Shown: positions 5,724-5,730 of the stretch, piece by piece | Layout: every line of letters begins with the position of its first letter | Position numbering within the stretch: the first letter of the stretch is position 1 | DNA from: JBLIAZ01 sp047632015 | Lineage (GTDB): Bacteria > Bacteroidota > Bacteroidia > Flavobacteriales_C > GCA-002722245 | Length of the DNA stretch: 5,730 nt | Assembly (NCBI GenBank): GCA_047632015.1 | Contig: JBLIBC010000183.1 | Coordinates: forward strand, 1-5,730 | Direction of reading: 5' to 3' | Notes under the pieces: model-generated | Seen by the model: the letters and a program-made list of their open reading frames with translations, nothing else | The model's database searches: none | Told to the model about the DNA's origin: nothing | Made by a program: the position numbers and the translations under genes

Positions 5724-5730
5724 GTGACCC
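5724..5730 (-). tRNA. Possible 3' end of a tRNA or tRNA-like fragment cut by the window edge
   Basis: The last seven bases read GGGTCAC on the - strand, the same as the tRNA-end-like part of repeat copies A and B. A short purine-rich stretch and an intrinsic terminator follow. Seven bases cannot prove a tRNA; the neighbouring sequence to the right would settle it. Confidence 0.25.

Overview
The window looks like the chromosome of a free-living Bacteroidota, probably of the Cytophagia/Flavobacteriia type. The DNA is AT-rich, the starts lack Shine-Dalgarno sequences and sit behind A/T-rich leaders, and three separate C-terminal type IX secretion (T9SS, Por) sorting domains are present. I cannot name a genus from sequence alone.

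Left part (1-1043). The window opens in the 3' end of a T9SS-sorted secreted protein (+ strand, ends at 281). Facing it on the - strand is a decayed C-terminal piece of another T9SS cargo protein (about 859 to 421). It has no start, and a frameshift falls inside the diagnostic SYYR..QTD.DG linker motif.

Centre (1044-3617). A membrane-anchored AraC-family regulator has TM helix, extracytoplasmic sensor, TM helix and cytoplasmic AraC DNA-binding domain in that order. It is followed 144 bp later, on the same strand, by a secreted SGNH/GDSL carbohydrate-esterase-like enzyme with signal peptide and T9SS sorting domain. The gap holds two ATGTAAA heptamers exactly 21 bp apart around a perfect 12-bp palindrome, a plausible AraC-type operator. 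The simplest reading is a sense-and-respond pair: the regulator senses a sugar or glycan product outside the cytoplasmic membrane and switches on the exported esterase. The C-terminus at the left edge resembles that of the esterase, so the locus may hold two related secreted enzymes.

Right part (3618-5730). A class II Fic protein (AMPylase fold, intramolecular SSAIEN inhibitory motif, C-terminal winged helix) lies on the - strand. It is flanked by two direct copies of a repeat of about 160-180 bp. On the - strand each copy reads as a tRNA-3'-end-like segment (CCTGCCGGGGTCA or a close variant) followed by a hairpin with a T-tract, i.e. an intrinsic terminator. Two of the three substitutions in the 57-base core are a compensated base pair in that hairpin. 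At the right edge a third GGGTCAC, followed on the - strand by a different hairpin and T-tract, suggests that a tRNA or another partial copy lies just outside. This layout resembles a cassette inserted at, and flanked by, tRNA-end attachment sequences, but no integrase is visible. A perfect 18-bp inverted repeat lies at 5629-5690.

The most interesting points are the tRNA-end-like repeats around fic, the transmembrane AraC/esterase pair with its candidate operator, and the unannotated T9SS pseudogene.
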